DNA of 64,000 nucleotides from Actinoplanes siamensis (lineage in GTDB: Bacteria > Actinomycetota > Actinomycetes > Mycobacteriales > Micromonosporaceae). Position 1 is the first letter of the stretch. Each line of letters begins with the position of its first letter. A program made the translations under genes and the position numbers. The notes below the pieces were generated by a model, which was given only the letters and a program-made list of their open reading frames with translations, had not been told where the DNA came from and did no database searches. The DNA is taken from assembly GCF_016862395.1 (NCBI RefSeq), contig NZ_BOMW01000002.1, positions 1 to 64,000 of the forward strand. The letters run 5' to 3'. Shown piece after piece: positions 25,168-34,193 of the stretch.

Positions 25168-26863
25168 CGCCGAACTCCCCACGCTCGAACCGGATCCGGC
25201 ACTCCCGCCGGCGCGGCTTGCCGCTCGACGTGACCGGCAGCCCGCCGGCCCGCAGCAGAACCAACGCATGGACACCCACGTCATGATGTCGCGACACCTG
25301 GGCCCGCACCCGCGCACGGATCACCTCGGCATCGGCCGCCGACACCCGCGACACCGGCTCGGCGACCACCACCAGCCGCTCCGCATCATCGATCTCCGAC
25401 CCGAACGCGACCACCCGCCCCCGGCGCAGCCACGGACCCGCCTCCTCGACAGTGGCCTCGATATCCGCCGGACAATGATTACGCCCGTCGATGACAATCA
25501 GATCCCGCAACCGGCCCGTCACATACAACCGGCCGTCCAGCAGAAACCCGAGATCCCCGGTACGCAACCAGCCGGCGCCACCGCCGCCGAACGTCTCGGC
25601 GGACCGCTGCGGCTGCCCCCAGTACCCACCACACACATTGGCGCCACGAACCCAGATCTCCCCCACCGCATCGGTCGCCGCACCCGTACCGGGACGCACG
25701 ATGCGCACCTGCTGCCGCACCGGACGCCCCGAACTGACGATCAACCGCGCCCCGGCGTCAGCCACGCCGACCGGCCGGACCCGGCCCGCGCACAACTCCT
25801 GCCGGTCGAACGCGCCGACCCGCACCGGCCGACCCGGCTCGTGCGCCGTCACCACCAGGGTCGCCTCCGCCAGACCGTAACCCGGGCAATGCGCCTCGTG
25901 CCGGAACCCGCAAGCCGCGAAAGCCTCGGTGAACCGGACCAACGTCCGATGCCGCACCGGCTCCGCGCCGTTACCCAACGCCCGCAACCCGGACAGGTCG
26001 ATGCCCGCGCGCCGCTGCGGCCCGACCCGATCGACACACAGATCCAGACCGAAATTCGGCGACATGGTATGCGTGGCCCGCTCCGCGGTCAGCAACTCCA
26101 GCCACCGCCGCGGTTGCTTGACGAACGCCAGCGGCGCCAGACACGTCACCGCCACCCCCCGCGACAACGGCAACATCACCGAGAACATCAAACCCATATC
26201 GTGAAAGAACGGAAGCCAGCTGACCAGCCGCGAAGACTCATCCCCCGGCAACCAGGCACCCAGCTGCGCCACCGCGGCCACCACATTGCGATGCCGGACC
26301 CGCACACCGGCCGGCGCCCTGGTCGACCCCGACGTGTACTGCAGATAAGCCACCGCATCACCGGCCGGCGCCGGCGGCAGCCCCACCCCGCCACCCGAAC
26401 CCAGCCGATCGACCGCCACCACCTCCCGCGGCGGCGCCACCAGAGCCGGCGACGCCAGCAACCGCCCCACCGCGTCCAGGTGCCGGCCACTGGTCAGCAC
26501 AACCTCCGGCGTGCAATCAGCTATCACGTTCACCAGCCGGTCGAACGGCCGGTACGGCTCCGGCGCGAACAACGGCACACCGATCACCCCGGCCCGCAGA
26601 CAACCGAGAAAAGCAACGACGTAATCACCGTCATGCCCGCACAGGATCGCCGCGCGCTCACCCGGGCGAGTGGCGCGCAGCAGGCAAGCCGCCACCGCGG
26701 CACTGCGATCAGCCAGCTCGCGGCAGGTCAGCGCGCTACGCACACCACCGTCGCTGCCGTAGTCCACGAACGTCATCGCGACGCCGTCCGGACGCTGCTC
26801 AGCCGCACGCGCCACCGCGGCACCCGGACCCAGCCCCCGCAGGCCCGTCACGTCCCGGCCCAT
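25160..26863 (-). CDS. Fatty-acyl-AMP ligase (FAAL)
   Basis: 567 residues from the ATG at 26863 (GGGGGACGGG upstream). Adenylate-forming family: YLQYTSGSTRAPAGV is the ATP loop, GYGLAEATLVV the A5-like motif and WLRTGDLGFLLDGRLYV the A7/A8 region. FAAL-type features are FVKQPRRWLELLTAERATHT followed by SPNFGLDLC, and GRNHCPADIEAT, close to the FAAL consensus GRNHYPxDIE. FAALs activate free fatty acids as acyl-AMP and hand them directly to an ACP, bypassing CoA. The next gene starts with an ACP, the expected partner. This fixes the pathway as lipid-primed. Chain length cannot be predicted. Starts 85 bp after the deoxyribosyltransferase-like gene. Confidence 0.92.
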   Translation of the reverse strand: MGRDVTGLRGLGPGAAVARAAEQRPDGVAMTFVDYGSDGGVRSALTCRELADRSAAVAACLLRATRPGERAAILCGHDGDYVVAFLGCLRAGVIGVPLFAPEPYRPFDRLVNVIADCTPEVVLTSGRHLDAVGRLLASPALVAPPREVVAVDRLGSGGGVGLPPAPAGDAVAYLQYTSGSTRAPAGVRVRHRNVVAAVAQLGAWLPGDESSRLVSWLPFFHDMGLMFSVMLPLSRGVAVTCLAPLAFVKQPRRWLELLTAERATHTMSPNFGLDLCVDRVGPQRRAGIDLSGLRALGNGAEPVRHRTLVRFTEAFAACGFRHEAHCPGYGLAEATLVVTAHEPGRPVRVGAFDRQELCAGRVRPVGVADAGARLIVSSGRPVRQQVRIVRPGTGAATDAVGEIWVRGANVCGGYWGQPQRSAETFGGGGAGWLRTGDLGFLLDGRLYVTGRLRDLIVIDGRNHCPADIEATVEEAGPWLRRGRVVAFGSEIDDAERLVVVAEPVSRVSAADAEVIRARVRAQVSRHHDVGVHALVLLRAGGLPVTSSGKPRRRECRIRFERGEFGGG

Positions 26864-26948
26864 CCCGTCCCCCACCAGCCACCACGGCCGGATCCGCACG
26901 CCACACACCAGCCACCCGACACCACCGCGGCGCGCCGCGCCCGTAGCG

Positions 26949-27452
26949 TCACGGTGACCGCCCGTCCGACACCAGCCACTGCTCGAACGCCGCCAGATCC
27001 GGCACGATCACCGTCGAACACGCCAGCACCGCCAGCGTCTGGCGCAGCTGCGTGACCGCGACGACCGTCCGCCCGGCCAGGTAGGCACGCTGCATCTCGG
27101 CAGCGGTCCCCATGCTCGGCTCCCGGCCCGGCAACCACGCCACACACACCTGCGACGCGGCGGCCAGATCGGCCATCCGGTGAAAACCCGCGATCAGATC
27201 CAGCACCGCCGGATCCAGCCGGTCACGCCGCACCACCGGCTGCCCGGCCAGCCCCGCATGAGCCGCGCGGATCCGGGCCTCATCCGCCCCGAACCAGTCG
27301 GCGAAGATCTCGGCGGGATCGTGCACCACCGCATCCGGCCGATGCCGCTTGATGACCTCGTGCAGCCGCCGCCGATAATCCTGGTCCGCCACCTCCGCCC
27401 CCGGCCGGGCCCCCTGCATCAACCCGGCCAGGAAGAACGAGCCGGCACTCAT
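26949..27452 (-). CDS. Nucleoside 2-deoxyribosyltransferase-like protein
   Basis: 167 residues. The N-terminal FFLAGLMQGARPG strand-loop and the C-terminal half (CVAWLPGREPSMGTAAEMQR, then AYLAGRTVVAVTQL) match the nucleoside 2-deoxyribosyltransferase fold, including the conserved Glu in GTAAEM that serves as nucleophile in that family. The protein could cleave or transfer an N-glycosidic bond, or bind a nucleotide; many members are of unknown function. The ATG overlaps the stop of the upstream Cys-His-Asp gene by four bases. Membership in a polyketide operon is unexpected and may indicate a nucleoside-derived building block or a signalling role. Both are speculation. Confidence 0.7.
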   Translation of the reverse strand: MSAGSFFLAGLMQGARPGAEVADQDYRRRLHEVIKRHRPDAVVHDPAEIFADWFGADEARIRAAHAGLAGQPVVRRDRLDPAVLDLIAGFHRMADLAAASQVCVAWLPGREPSMGTAAEMQRAYLAGRTVVAVTQLRQTLAVLACSTVIVPDLAAFEQWLVSDGRSP

Positions 27453-28315
27453 TCGTCCTCCACGCGATACTCCGCGACCACGAGATCCTCCGGCGCCGTC
27501 GCGGCATAGAGCTGCGCGGCACCGAGCACATAGCCGATCAGCTCCTCCGGATCACTGCCCACACACGCGCAGATCCCGGCCAGATCACGCCGGAACTCCT
27601 CCGTCCCACCACGACCCACCGCCCCCTGGTTGTCCCTGGTGATCAGAGAACGCCGGTCCACCAGCCACTCACGAGGCCGCCCGCTCAACGGCAACACCAG
27701 CTCCCGCAACCGGCCACTGCCCCGATCGACACACCTGATCGACACATTGTTCTGTTCCGAGTGCAGAATCAACCGGCGAACAAGGCCCCGCGGCGGCGGG
27801 AAAAACGGCAACGTCGCCCCCGGCCGGAAAGTGAACGCACGGAAAGTCACATACCGGCCCAGCCGCGGACTGAACCGGCTGTACTCGCTGTGCAGCACCC
27901 CACTCGCCACGGTCCACGTCAGCCTCAACCGCGACGGCCTCGGCTCACCACCGGCACCGGTCCGGAACGGAAACGCGTCCCCGGCCGCCGTCACCACGCC
28001 CTCGACCGCGGCGGCCCGGCTCAGCACCACCGGCTCACGATGCAGCAGATACGGATCGAGCACCACCAGGTCATCAGCCCGCGGATACACCGCGGCGACA
28101 TGCCGGCCGGAGAACAACAGGGTCGCCTTCACCCCGGTGCGCTCCTGCACCAGCCGAGCGGCCTCGAACGACTGCCACGCACACCCCCGGCCCAGCCGAC
28201 GAGGCGGAGGACCCTTGCCGTAGAACTCGTGGAACGGAGCGGCACTGCAATACGGAACATCGAACAACACATCTTCGTGCGCCGATGCGAACGACGGCGC
28301 GACAACATCAGTCAT
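27449..28315 (-). CDS. Putative Cys-His-Asp acyl/amide transferase, distantly NAT- or transglutaminase-like
   Basis: 288 residues from the ATG at 28315 (GGAAAG about ten bases upstream). A likely catalytic triad is seen: Cys45 in GRGCAWQSFEAA, His72 in GRHVAAVY and Asp87 in LVVLDPYL. The order and the 15-residue His-Asp spacing match arylamine N-acetyltransferases, and the length (about 280) fits too, but overall similarity is weak. In ansamycin pathways a NAT homologue (RifF) releases the polyketide as an amide, so a chain-release or transfer role here is attractive. It is the first gene of the operon. No close family is recognised, and a papain-like hydrolase remains possible. Confidence 0.6.
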   Translation of the reverse strand: MTDVVAPSFASAHEDVLFDVPYCSAAPFHEFYGKGPPPRRLGRGCAWQSFEAARLVQERTGVKATLLFSGRHVAAVYPRADDLVVLDPYLLHREPVVLSRAAAVEGVVTAAGDAFPFRTGAGGEPRPSRLRLTWTVASGVLHSEYSRFSPRLGRYVTFRAFTFRPGATLPFFPPPRGLVRRLILHSEQNNVSIRCVDRGSGRLRELVLPLSGRPREWLVDRRSLITRDNQGAVGRGGTEEFRRDLAGICACVGSDPEELIGYVLGAAQLYAATAPEDLVVAEYRVEDE

Positions 28316-28358
28316 ATCTGAGATTCTTTCCGCAGAAACCCGATTTCCCCGCCCACGC

Positions 28359-28393
28359 CAATCGACCGACAATTGACCGGTCCACGACGGACC
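28359..28393 (-). promoter_or_regulatory. Candidate activator site upstream of the polyketide operon
   Basis: Between the divergent starts at 28315 and 28527, CAATCGACC (28359-28367) and CAATTGACC (28370-28378) form a direct repeat with an 11-bp period, the spacing of SARP heptamer sites. They abut a palindrome GGTCC-N5-GGACC (28379-28393). Only the pattern is seen; no SARP gene is in the window. Confidence 0.35.
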
Positions 28394-28526
28394 AGGGAAT
28401 TTACGAACCCACGCCACCCGGCGCCACCCATTGTTGCTCATTCGCCAACGAACCGGAGCGCAATTCCCCACCCGCCGGAAAACACCGGCCCACCGGCCGG
28501 CCCACCACCGGCCCAGAGTGCCGGCC

Positions 28527-29072
28527 ATGACCACACACCTGCGACCCGCCGGCCCCGGCGACGCGCCAGCGGTGGCCGCCCTGCACGCCGACAGCTGGCG
28601 CCGGCACTACCGGGGCGCCTACACCGACACCTTCCTCGACGGCGACGTCCACCACGACCGCCTCACCGTCTGGACCAGACGCCTGGCCACCCCCGGCCCC
28701 GACCGCACCTTCCTCACCGTCGAACCCGGACGGCTGACCGGCTTCGTCCACATCACCCCCGACGAGGACCCGCACTGGGGCGCCCTGATCGACAACCTGC
28801 ACGTCGCCCACGACCGCCAGCGCACCGGCCTCGGCCGGGCCCTGCTCACCCACGCCGCCACCGTCGCCACCCCCGGCCGCCCCGTCCACCTGTGGGTCCT
28901 CGAACAGAACCACCGGGCCCAGCGCTTCTACACCGCCCTCGGCGGCCGCATCACCGACCGAGCCCCGGTCACCGGCGCACCACCGGGCGTCCTCGACGGA
29001 ACCCCCGTCAAACTCCGCGTCACCTGGCCCGACGCGGTCACCCTGCGCGCCGCGGGCGCACCCGACCAGTAA
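28527..29072 (+). CDS. GNAT N-acetyltransferase
   Basis: 181 residues from the ATG at 28527. GNAT fold: N-terminal LRPAGPGDAPAVAALHADSW, central LTGFVHITPDEDPHWGALID, acetyl-CoA loop HDRQRTGLGRALLTHAA (Q/RxxGxG/A) and C-terminal VLEQNHRAQRFYTALGGR. The Trp-Arg-Tyr N-terminus and the QNHRAQRFY ending resemble small-molecule acetyltransferases of the RimI-related group. It is divergent from the polyketide operon with a 211-bp gap, so it may or may not be co-regulated. Substrate unknown; a resistance function is possible but unsupported. Confidence 0.82.
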   Translation: MTTHLRPAGPGDAPAVAALHADSWRRHYRGAYTDTFLDGDVHHDRLTVWTRRLATPGPDRTFLTVEPGRLTGFVHITPDEDPHWGALIDNLHVAHDRQRTGLGRALLTHAATVATPGRPVHLWVLEQNHRAQRFYTALGGRITDRAPVTGAPPGVLDGTPVKLRVTWPDAVTLRAAGAPDQ

Positions 29073-29169
29073 CCCCGACACCCCCTCTGCACCAGTTGAG
29101 GAACATCGGAACCACCACTGGCACTATGGGCGATCGTGGAGAGTGGCGTCCCCGGCACAAGCTATTCGA

Positions 29170-29420
29170 ACCGGTCGAAAGGGCGACCCTGGACCGCAGG
29201 ACGGTAGCGTCCCGTTCGGCTTCCCGCCGCGTGCCGCCGAACGGGACCGGCCCTGCCCGCCCCGACAATGAAGGCGCGCCCCACCTCGATGCCGTCGAGC
29301 TGCCGGACGGTGTTCGGGTCGACGGTGCTGACCCTCTTCCCGACCGACTTCTGGCCGGGTGGACTCCGTGCAGCCGGCCACCAGCACGACGACCCCGGCC
29401 AGCACGCCAACCGACGCCGC
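29170..29420 (-). pseudogene. Degenerate lipoprotein gene fragment
   Basis: One minus frame gives VLAGVVVLVAGCTESTRP, a lipoprotein signal with lipobox LVAGC. A second frame then continues with VSTVDPNTVRQLDGIEVGRA followed by FIVGAGRAG, which looks like the mature part of a small secreted lipoprotein. No single frame joins them and no convincing start codon or full domain is present. It is best read as a frameshifted remnant just downstream of the chromate transporter on the same strand. Sequencing error is an alternative. The rest of 29073-29170 shows nothing. Confidence 0.35.
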
Positions 29421-29421
29421 G

Positions 29422-30792
<1,371 letters not shown>

Positions 30793-30857
30793 CGGGCCCG
30801 TCGATGACGACCGGTCGGCGGTGTGTGAGGCGACGGTTCGGTGCTGTTCATCAGCGC

Positions 30858-30890
30858 CTTTCTGCGGTCGAGCGGTCCGGCCGCAGAAAG
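30858..30890. promoter_or_regulatory. Inverted repeat upstream of chrA
   Basis: CTTTCTGCGG (30858-30867) and CCGCAGAAAG (30881-30890) pair perfectly over 10 bp around a 13-nt GC-rich loop. It lies 66 bp upstream of the proposed chrA start and could be an operator, an mRNA leader hairpin or the terminator of the upstream minus-strand unit. Confidence 0.45.
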
Positions 30891-30908
30891 TGGCGGCCGG
30901 CAGAGAGG

Positions 30909-31062
30909 TCAGGCTGGTGGACGGTCCAGCAGCAGGGCGCGGCGGTGATACTCGTACAGGCCGTCGAAGACCAGACCGGTCACCGTGGTGGCCCAGCCCG
31001 ACGCCGCGCATGTCGAACGGGTCGCCTCCGCCCAGCTCAGAGCCACCGCGAAGGCGTGACGC
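30909..31062 (-). other. Gap with a possible C-terminal gene remnant
   Basis: One minus-strand frame with high GC at third positions ends in VTGLVFDGLYEYHRRALLLD and a stop at 30909. There is no credible start, and upstream it runs into the GNAT gene. It resembles the tail of a lost gene. No family is recognised. Confidence 0.2.
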
Positions 31063-31611
31063 TCACCGCGCGGACGTACCCACCGTGACCGGCTTGCGCA
31101 TCCGCACCAGCGGGACCGGCGCTCCCCCGGCACCGTCGGCCAGCCGCTCGACCGGCACGAAACCGGCGGCGCGGTACAGCGGTTCGCCCGACAGCGTCGC
31201 CATCAGCTCGAGCATGCGGAAACCCTCAGCCGCCGCGGCCGACTCGCTCAACGCCAGGACCAGGCGGCCGATACCGCGGCGGGTGAAGTCCGGATGGGTG
31301 TACATGGCCCGCACCTTCGCCGCATCCCGCGCCGGATCCAGCAGGGCCGCGTCGCGCCCCGCGGAGTGATCCCCGCCGTACAGCGTGGCCCGCCGGCTCC
31401 AGCCCCCGCACCCGGCGATCCGTCCCTCGGCCTCCACCACGAAGTACGTCCCGTCGTCGATCAGGGCCGTGTCCAGCCCCATGATCGCCCGGCTGGACGC
31501 GATCTGTTCGTCGTCGAGGAAACCCTTCTGCAGTTCCGCGATCGCCGCCTCGATCAGCGCCCGCAGCTCCGGCAGATCCGCCCGGGTGGCGAGCCGGTGG
31601 GTGAGCGTCAT
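31063..31611 (-). CDS. GNAT N-acetyltransferase
   Basis: 182 residues from the ATG at 31611, chosen because GGAGG lies four bases upstream. GNAT motifs: RLATRADLPELRALIEAAIA at the N-terminus, YFVVEAEGRIAGCGGWSRRA, the acetyl-CoA binding MYTHPDFTRRGIGRLVLALS and the C-terminal LYRAAGFVPVERL. The MYTHPDFTRRGIG form is typical of stand-alone actinobacterial acetyltransferases of unknown small-molecule substrate. The promoter region holds a diverged repeat (31631-31716) and a dyad (31716-31746), suggesting specific regulation from one of the two directions. Confidence 0.85.
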   Translation of the reverse strand: MTLTHRLATRADLPELRALIEAAIAELQKGFLDDEQIASSRAIMGLDTALIDDGTYFVVEAEGRIAGCGGWSRRATLYGGDHSAGRDAALLDPARDAAKVRAMYTHPDFTRRGIGRLVLALSESAAAAEGFRMLELMATLSGEPLYRAAGFVPVERLADGAGGAPVPLVRMRKPVTVGTSAR

Positions 31612-31630
31612 GGTGCCTCCTTGTACCGCG

Positions 31631-31716
31631 ATCAGAAGGGTTTTCGGTTCGTCGGCGAAGCCGGCCTTTTTCGGGGTTGGTGCGGCTTGCCGCACTGCCT
31701 CTAGCGCATCCTAGGA
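31631..31716 (+). repeat. Two-hairpin repeat element, copy A
   Basis: About 86 bp that recur, diverged, at 34581-34663. Conserved parts are ATCA(G/A)AAG, a TCGGCGAAGCCG mini-hairpin, a perfect hairpin GTGCGG-CTTG-CCGCAC at 31680-31695, and GCATCCTAGGA at the end. Loops and stems are conserved while the spacers vary. It lies in the intergenic region before the GNAT gene and a VOC remnant. Confidence 0.8.
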
Positions 31717-31746
31717 TGATGGTGATCCTGCAAGAATCACCATCAT
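31716..31746. promoter_or_regulatory. 11-bp dyad symmetry, probable operator
   Basis: ATGATGGTGAT (31716-31726) and ATCACCATCAT (31736-31746) form a perfect inverted repeat with a 9-bp spacer. It directly follows the TAGGAT of repeat copy A and overlaps the ATG of the VOC remnant. Size and position fit a dimeric repressor site for a plus-strand promoter whose gene has since decayed. Confidence 0.55.
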
Positions 31747-31815
31747 GGTCGAGACCGTGCTCGTGGACGCCCCGGGACATCGAGCGCCCGGCCGCGTTCT
31801 ATCCGAGGGTCGCCG
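31745..31815 (+). pseudogene. Remnant of the 5' end of a VOC (glyoxalase-like) gene
   Basis: The ATG at 31745 begins MVETVLVDAP, and with one frameshift continues DIERPAAFYPRVAG, which matches the first strand and helix of VOC-family proteins. The frame then stops and the rest of the gene is gone; the convergent NTPase gene ends at 31829. This looks like a promoter and operator left with about 25 codons of their former gene. Confidence 0.45.
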
Positions 31816-31828
31816 GCTGACAACCCAT

Positions 31829-32488
31829 TCATCGTGGACTCGGATGAATCGCCGAGGTGGTCGGACTGTCGCGAGTTCGCGGCTCGGGCTGACTCCGGGG
31901 GGTGTAGCCGTGAATTCCGCTTGTGGGTTGGTGAGGGCCGACGACGCCCAGTTGCTCGTGCATGAAGGCCAGCCGGGAGGCGGGATCGGTCTTCGGGAGC
32001 GTGATCAGCTCGTAGCCGTGTCGGGTGTAGGCGGTGACCATGGCGTCGTGGGTGCGGACAGCCTCATCGAAGTCCTGTTGGCGTTCGCTGTCGGTGGCGT
32101 AGATATCCGGCCAGGGCGGGGCGACGAAGACGCGATGGTGGTAGCGGAACAGGTCGACCGCGGCGGAGACGTGGCGAGGAACGGGACGGTCGAGCAGGAG
32201 GTAGTAGCCGACCAGGTCCGGTATGCCGCGATCGAAGAACACCGTGGTGTCGTCGTGGTGGGCGGCTTGGCGGTAGGACCGCATCTCCCAGGCCAGCATG
32301 ATCTCGGCGAACAGGAGCTGGTCGGCGGTGTGCAGGGCGCTTCCGCCGATGGCGCTCTGGTCGCGGATGATCTGCCGGCCGGCCTCGTCGACGCAGGGGA
32401 ATCCCCGCTGCCGAAGGCCATTGATCAAGGTGGTCTTTCCCGCTCCGGGTCCTCCGGTGATGACGACGAACGTATCGATGGAGTGCAC
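31829..32488 (-). CDS. P-loop NTPase/kinase-like protein (AAA_28 type)
   Basis: 219 residues from a GTG at 32488, chosen because GGAGGAG lies three bases upstream. Walker A VVITGGPGAGKTTLINGL at residues 6-23; later FFDRGIPDLVGYYLL resembles a Walker-B/kinase substrate site, and FRYHHRVFVAPPWPDIYATD gives an LID-like segment. This pattern is typical of AAA_28/NadR-C-like proteins that phosphorylate or hydrolyse small molecules; the exact reaction is unknown. The C-terminal ~35 residues are Pro/Arg/Ser-rich and probably disordered. It is convergent with the VOC remnant and stands alone. Confidence 0.75.
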   Translation of the reverse strand: MHSIDTFVVITGGPGAGKTTLINGLRQRGFPCVDEAGRQIIRDQSAIGGSALHTADQLLFAEIMLAWEMRSYRQAAHHDDTTVFFDRGIPDLVGYYLLLDRPVPRHVSAAVDLFRYHHRVFVAPPWPDIYATDSERQQDFDEAVRTHDAMVTAYTRHGYELITLPKTDPASRLAFMHEQLGVVGPHQPTSGIHGYTPRSQPEPRTRDSPTTSAIHPSPR

Positions 32489-32720
32489 GTCTCCTCCTTC
32501 GGTGGTTGTCGGCCCTCTCGAGCCCAGGGGTGGTGACCTGGCCGCTTGGTGATCGTGTCCGGCGTGGTCCGCGGTCGTCGGGCGTCGCCGGCGCGGCCGC
32601 ACCGGTTCCAGGTTCCGCCGCCGGCGGTGTGGCGCCGTCAGGTGGTGTGGTGGTCAAAGCTGAAGGGGCCTGCGCGACCGCCGTTCGGCGTAGTGCGGCG
32701 AGGCGGCCCGGGACGGGCCG

Positions 32721-33089
32721 CTAAGGGCCCCAGTCCAGCTGAGCCTCCGGGACACCCACCGAACGCCCGTACGCCACCGCCTGCTCACGGCCCGCGGCGT
32801 CACCCACCTCATACCGGAAGATCCGGCCCGCGAAGACCACCACATGCGCCGCGCCGACCCGGAAATCCGCATACCACCCGCCGTCGGCGGCCAGCGCGGC
32901 GCTCAGCGCCGCCGCCAACTCCTCGGCCCGCTCGTCCGGCGCGGTCACGTCCAGCAGCGTCCAGATCGGCGGCTGACCTGCCGCCGGCGCCGACACGCTC
33001 ACCCGAGACACCCGCGTCGCCTCCAGACCCGGCACCACCAGCGCGGCGCCCGGCCGCAGACTCTCGGCAACGATCCGGCCTCTCACCAT
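32721..33089 (-). CDS. Hypothetical protein, 122 residues
   Basis: The ATG at 33089 is used because the upstream extension of the frame is Arg/Gly-rich and non-conserved in character. The protein begins MVRGRIVAESLRPGAALVVP and has a compact alpha/beta appearance (IWTLLDVTAPDERAEELAAA; GWYADFRVGAAHVVVFAGRI), ending with a short acidic tail. No signal peptide or membrane helix. I do not recognise the family, although such proteins are common as single genes in actinobacteria. Downstream of the acyltransferase on the same strand by 31 bp, so probably co-transcribed with it. Confidence 0.65.
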   Translation of the reverse strand: MVRGRIVAESLRPGAALVVPGLEATRVSRVSVSAPAAGQPPIWTLLDVTAPDERAEELAAALSAALAADGGWYADFRVGAAHVVVFAGRIFRYEVGDAAGREQAVAYGRSVGVPEAQLDWGP

Positions 33090-33120
33090 GCCGCCGATCC
33101 TGCCACCGGGGTACGACACC

Positions 33121-33885
33121 TCACCCCCGCGGCCGCACCCGCGACGTGTCCACCGGGCGCGTCCCGTCCACGTACCGCGGAATCTCCATCTCACCGGCCC
33201 GCAGCGGCGCCAGAGCCGCGTCGATCCCCTCCATGATCAGCCGCGTCGCGCGCATCGCCCGCGCCCCCGGCGTCCCGCTCACCGCCGAAAGATCCACCGG
33301 AGCGCCGAAACCCACCCGGACCACCGGCCGCCGCACCATCGCCCGCACCAGCGCCCGCCCGATGTTCCGCGGCGCCTCATAGGGCAGCACCGCGTGCGCG
33401 CCCCACTGCGCCACCGGCACCACCGGCGCCCCGGTCAGCGCCGCCATCCGCGCCACCCCGGTCTTGCCCCGCTCCGGCCACAGCCACGGATCCAGCCCGA
33501 TCCGCCCCTCCGGATACACCAGCACCATCGCCCCGTCCCGCAGCGCCCGCGCCGCCGCCGGCAGAGCATCCGCCACCCGAGCCGACCCACGATCCACCCG
33601 GATGTGCCGGCACGCCCGCATCGCAGCGCCCAGCACCGGCGCGTCGAACACCCCACCGGTGATCATGATCCGCGGCGCGATCCCCGCCTTGTGACACGCC
33701 GCCACCATGACCAGCGGATCGAACGGACTGATGTGGTTCGCCGCCAGGATCACCGGCCCGCCCCGCAACTGCGCCGGCACCGAACCGGACACCCGCAGCC
33801 GGCACAACGGCGCGATCACCACACGGGACAGGGTGAGCAGGAACCGCCACAGCAGCGGCGGTCGCCAGGTAGTCGACGTCTCCAT
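33121..33885 (-). CDS. 1-acyl-glycerol-3-phosphate acyltransferase-like protein (PlsC family)
   Basis: 254 residues. PlsC motifs: block I ILAANHISPFDPLVMVAAC (NHxxxxD), block II around RACRHIRVDRGSARV, block III VLVYPEGRIGLDPWLWPERG (YPEG) and block IV GAPVVPVAQWGAH. The family transfers acyl groups to glycerophospholipid precursors or related acceptors at the inner membrane; an amphipathic N-terminus (LLWRFLLTLSRVVIAPL) fits membrane contact. The exact acceptor is unknown because actinobacteria carry several paralogues. The region upstream to the riboswitch (33886-34130) shows no further gene. Confidence 0.87.
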   Translation of the reverse strand: METSTTWRPPLLWRFLLTLSRVVIAPLCRLRVSGSVPAQLRGGPVILAANHISPFDPLVMVAACHKAGIAPRIMITGGVFDAPVLGAAMRACRHIRVDRGSARVADALPAAARALRDGAMVLVYPEGRIGLDPWLWPERGKTGVARMAALTGAPVVPVAQWGAHAVLPYEAPRNIGRALVRAMVRRPVVRVGFGAPVDLSAVSGTPGARAMRATRLIMEGIDAALAPLRAGEMEIPRYVDGTRPVDTSRVRPRG

Positions 33886-34130
33886 AGGCGCGCCATGATG
33901 GCATGCCCCCGCACCCGCCTCCCTCAGCCGGTCAGCGCATCCGCCCGCCCCCGCAATCGCGACGCCGCGGCCGGTCCGGCCGGTGGTCCCGCCCGCGAAC
34001 CGGCCGTGGCCACCGGGCCCGCCGGCGACGAGCTGACCCCGAGCCCGCGGCGACGTCGAGGATGAGATCGGTCACTGAAGCCACCGCGCGGGCGGTGCTA
34101 CGGTTGATAGCGGCGCCGCGACGCGGATGC

Positions 34131-34174
34131 CCCGGACGAGTTGCGTGTCGTACCCGGCCTGACAAGACGACCGC
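34131..34174 (+). promoter_or_regulatory. Guanidine-III riboswitch (ykkC-III class)
   Basis: The leader reads CCGGACGAG (34132-34140), a variable loop strand, GTACCCGG (34150-34157) and GACAAGACGACCGC (34161-34174). These conserved blocks and their order match the guanidine-III aptamer as known from Thermobifida fusca: CCGG/CCGG helix P1, the ACGAG segment and the CAAGACG strand that forms the pseudoknot. The loop and 3' strand differ from T. fusca, partly in a compensating way (GTC with GAC). It ends a few bases before the GAGGGG ribosome-binding site of the SMR gene, so ligand binding probably frees translation. Guanidine exporters are the classic targets. Confidence 0.88.
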
Positions 34175-34193
34175 CTTGAGGGGTGAGTCCGTC

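Noticed and set aside
23059..27055. Long plus-strand open frames opposite ACP-KS and FAAL
   Set aside because: Antisense shadows with Arg/His/Gln-rich translations; all recognised motifs are on the minus strand.
31745..32536. A 263-codon plus-strand gene across the NTPase region
   Set aside because: After the first ~10 codons it is antisense to the P-loop NTPase, which has a strong ribosome site and Walker A. Only the VOC remnant was kept.
33932..34100. Methyltransferase remnant (ILDVAAGSG) on the minus strand
   Set aside because: A nine-residue chance match without any further motif.
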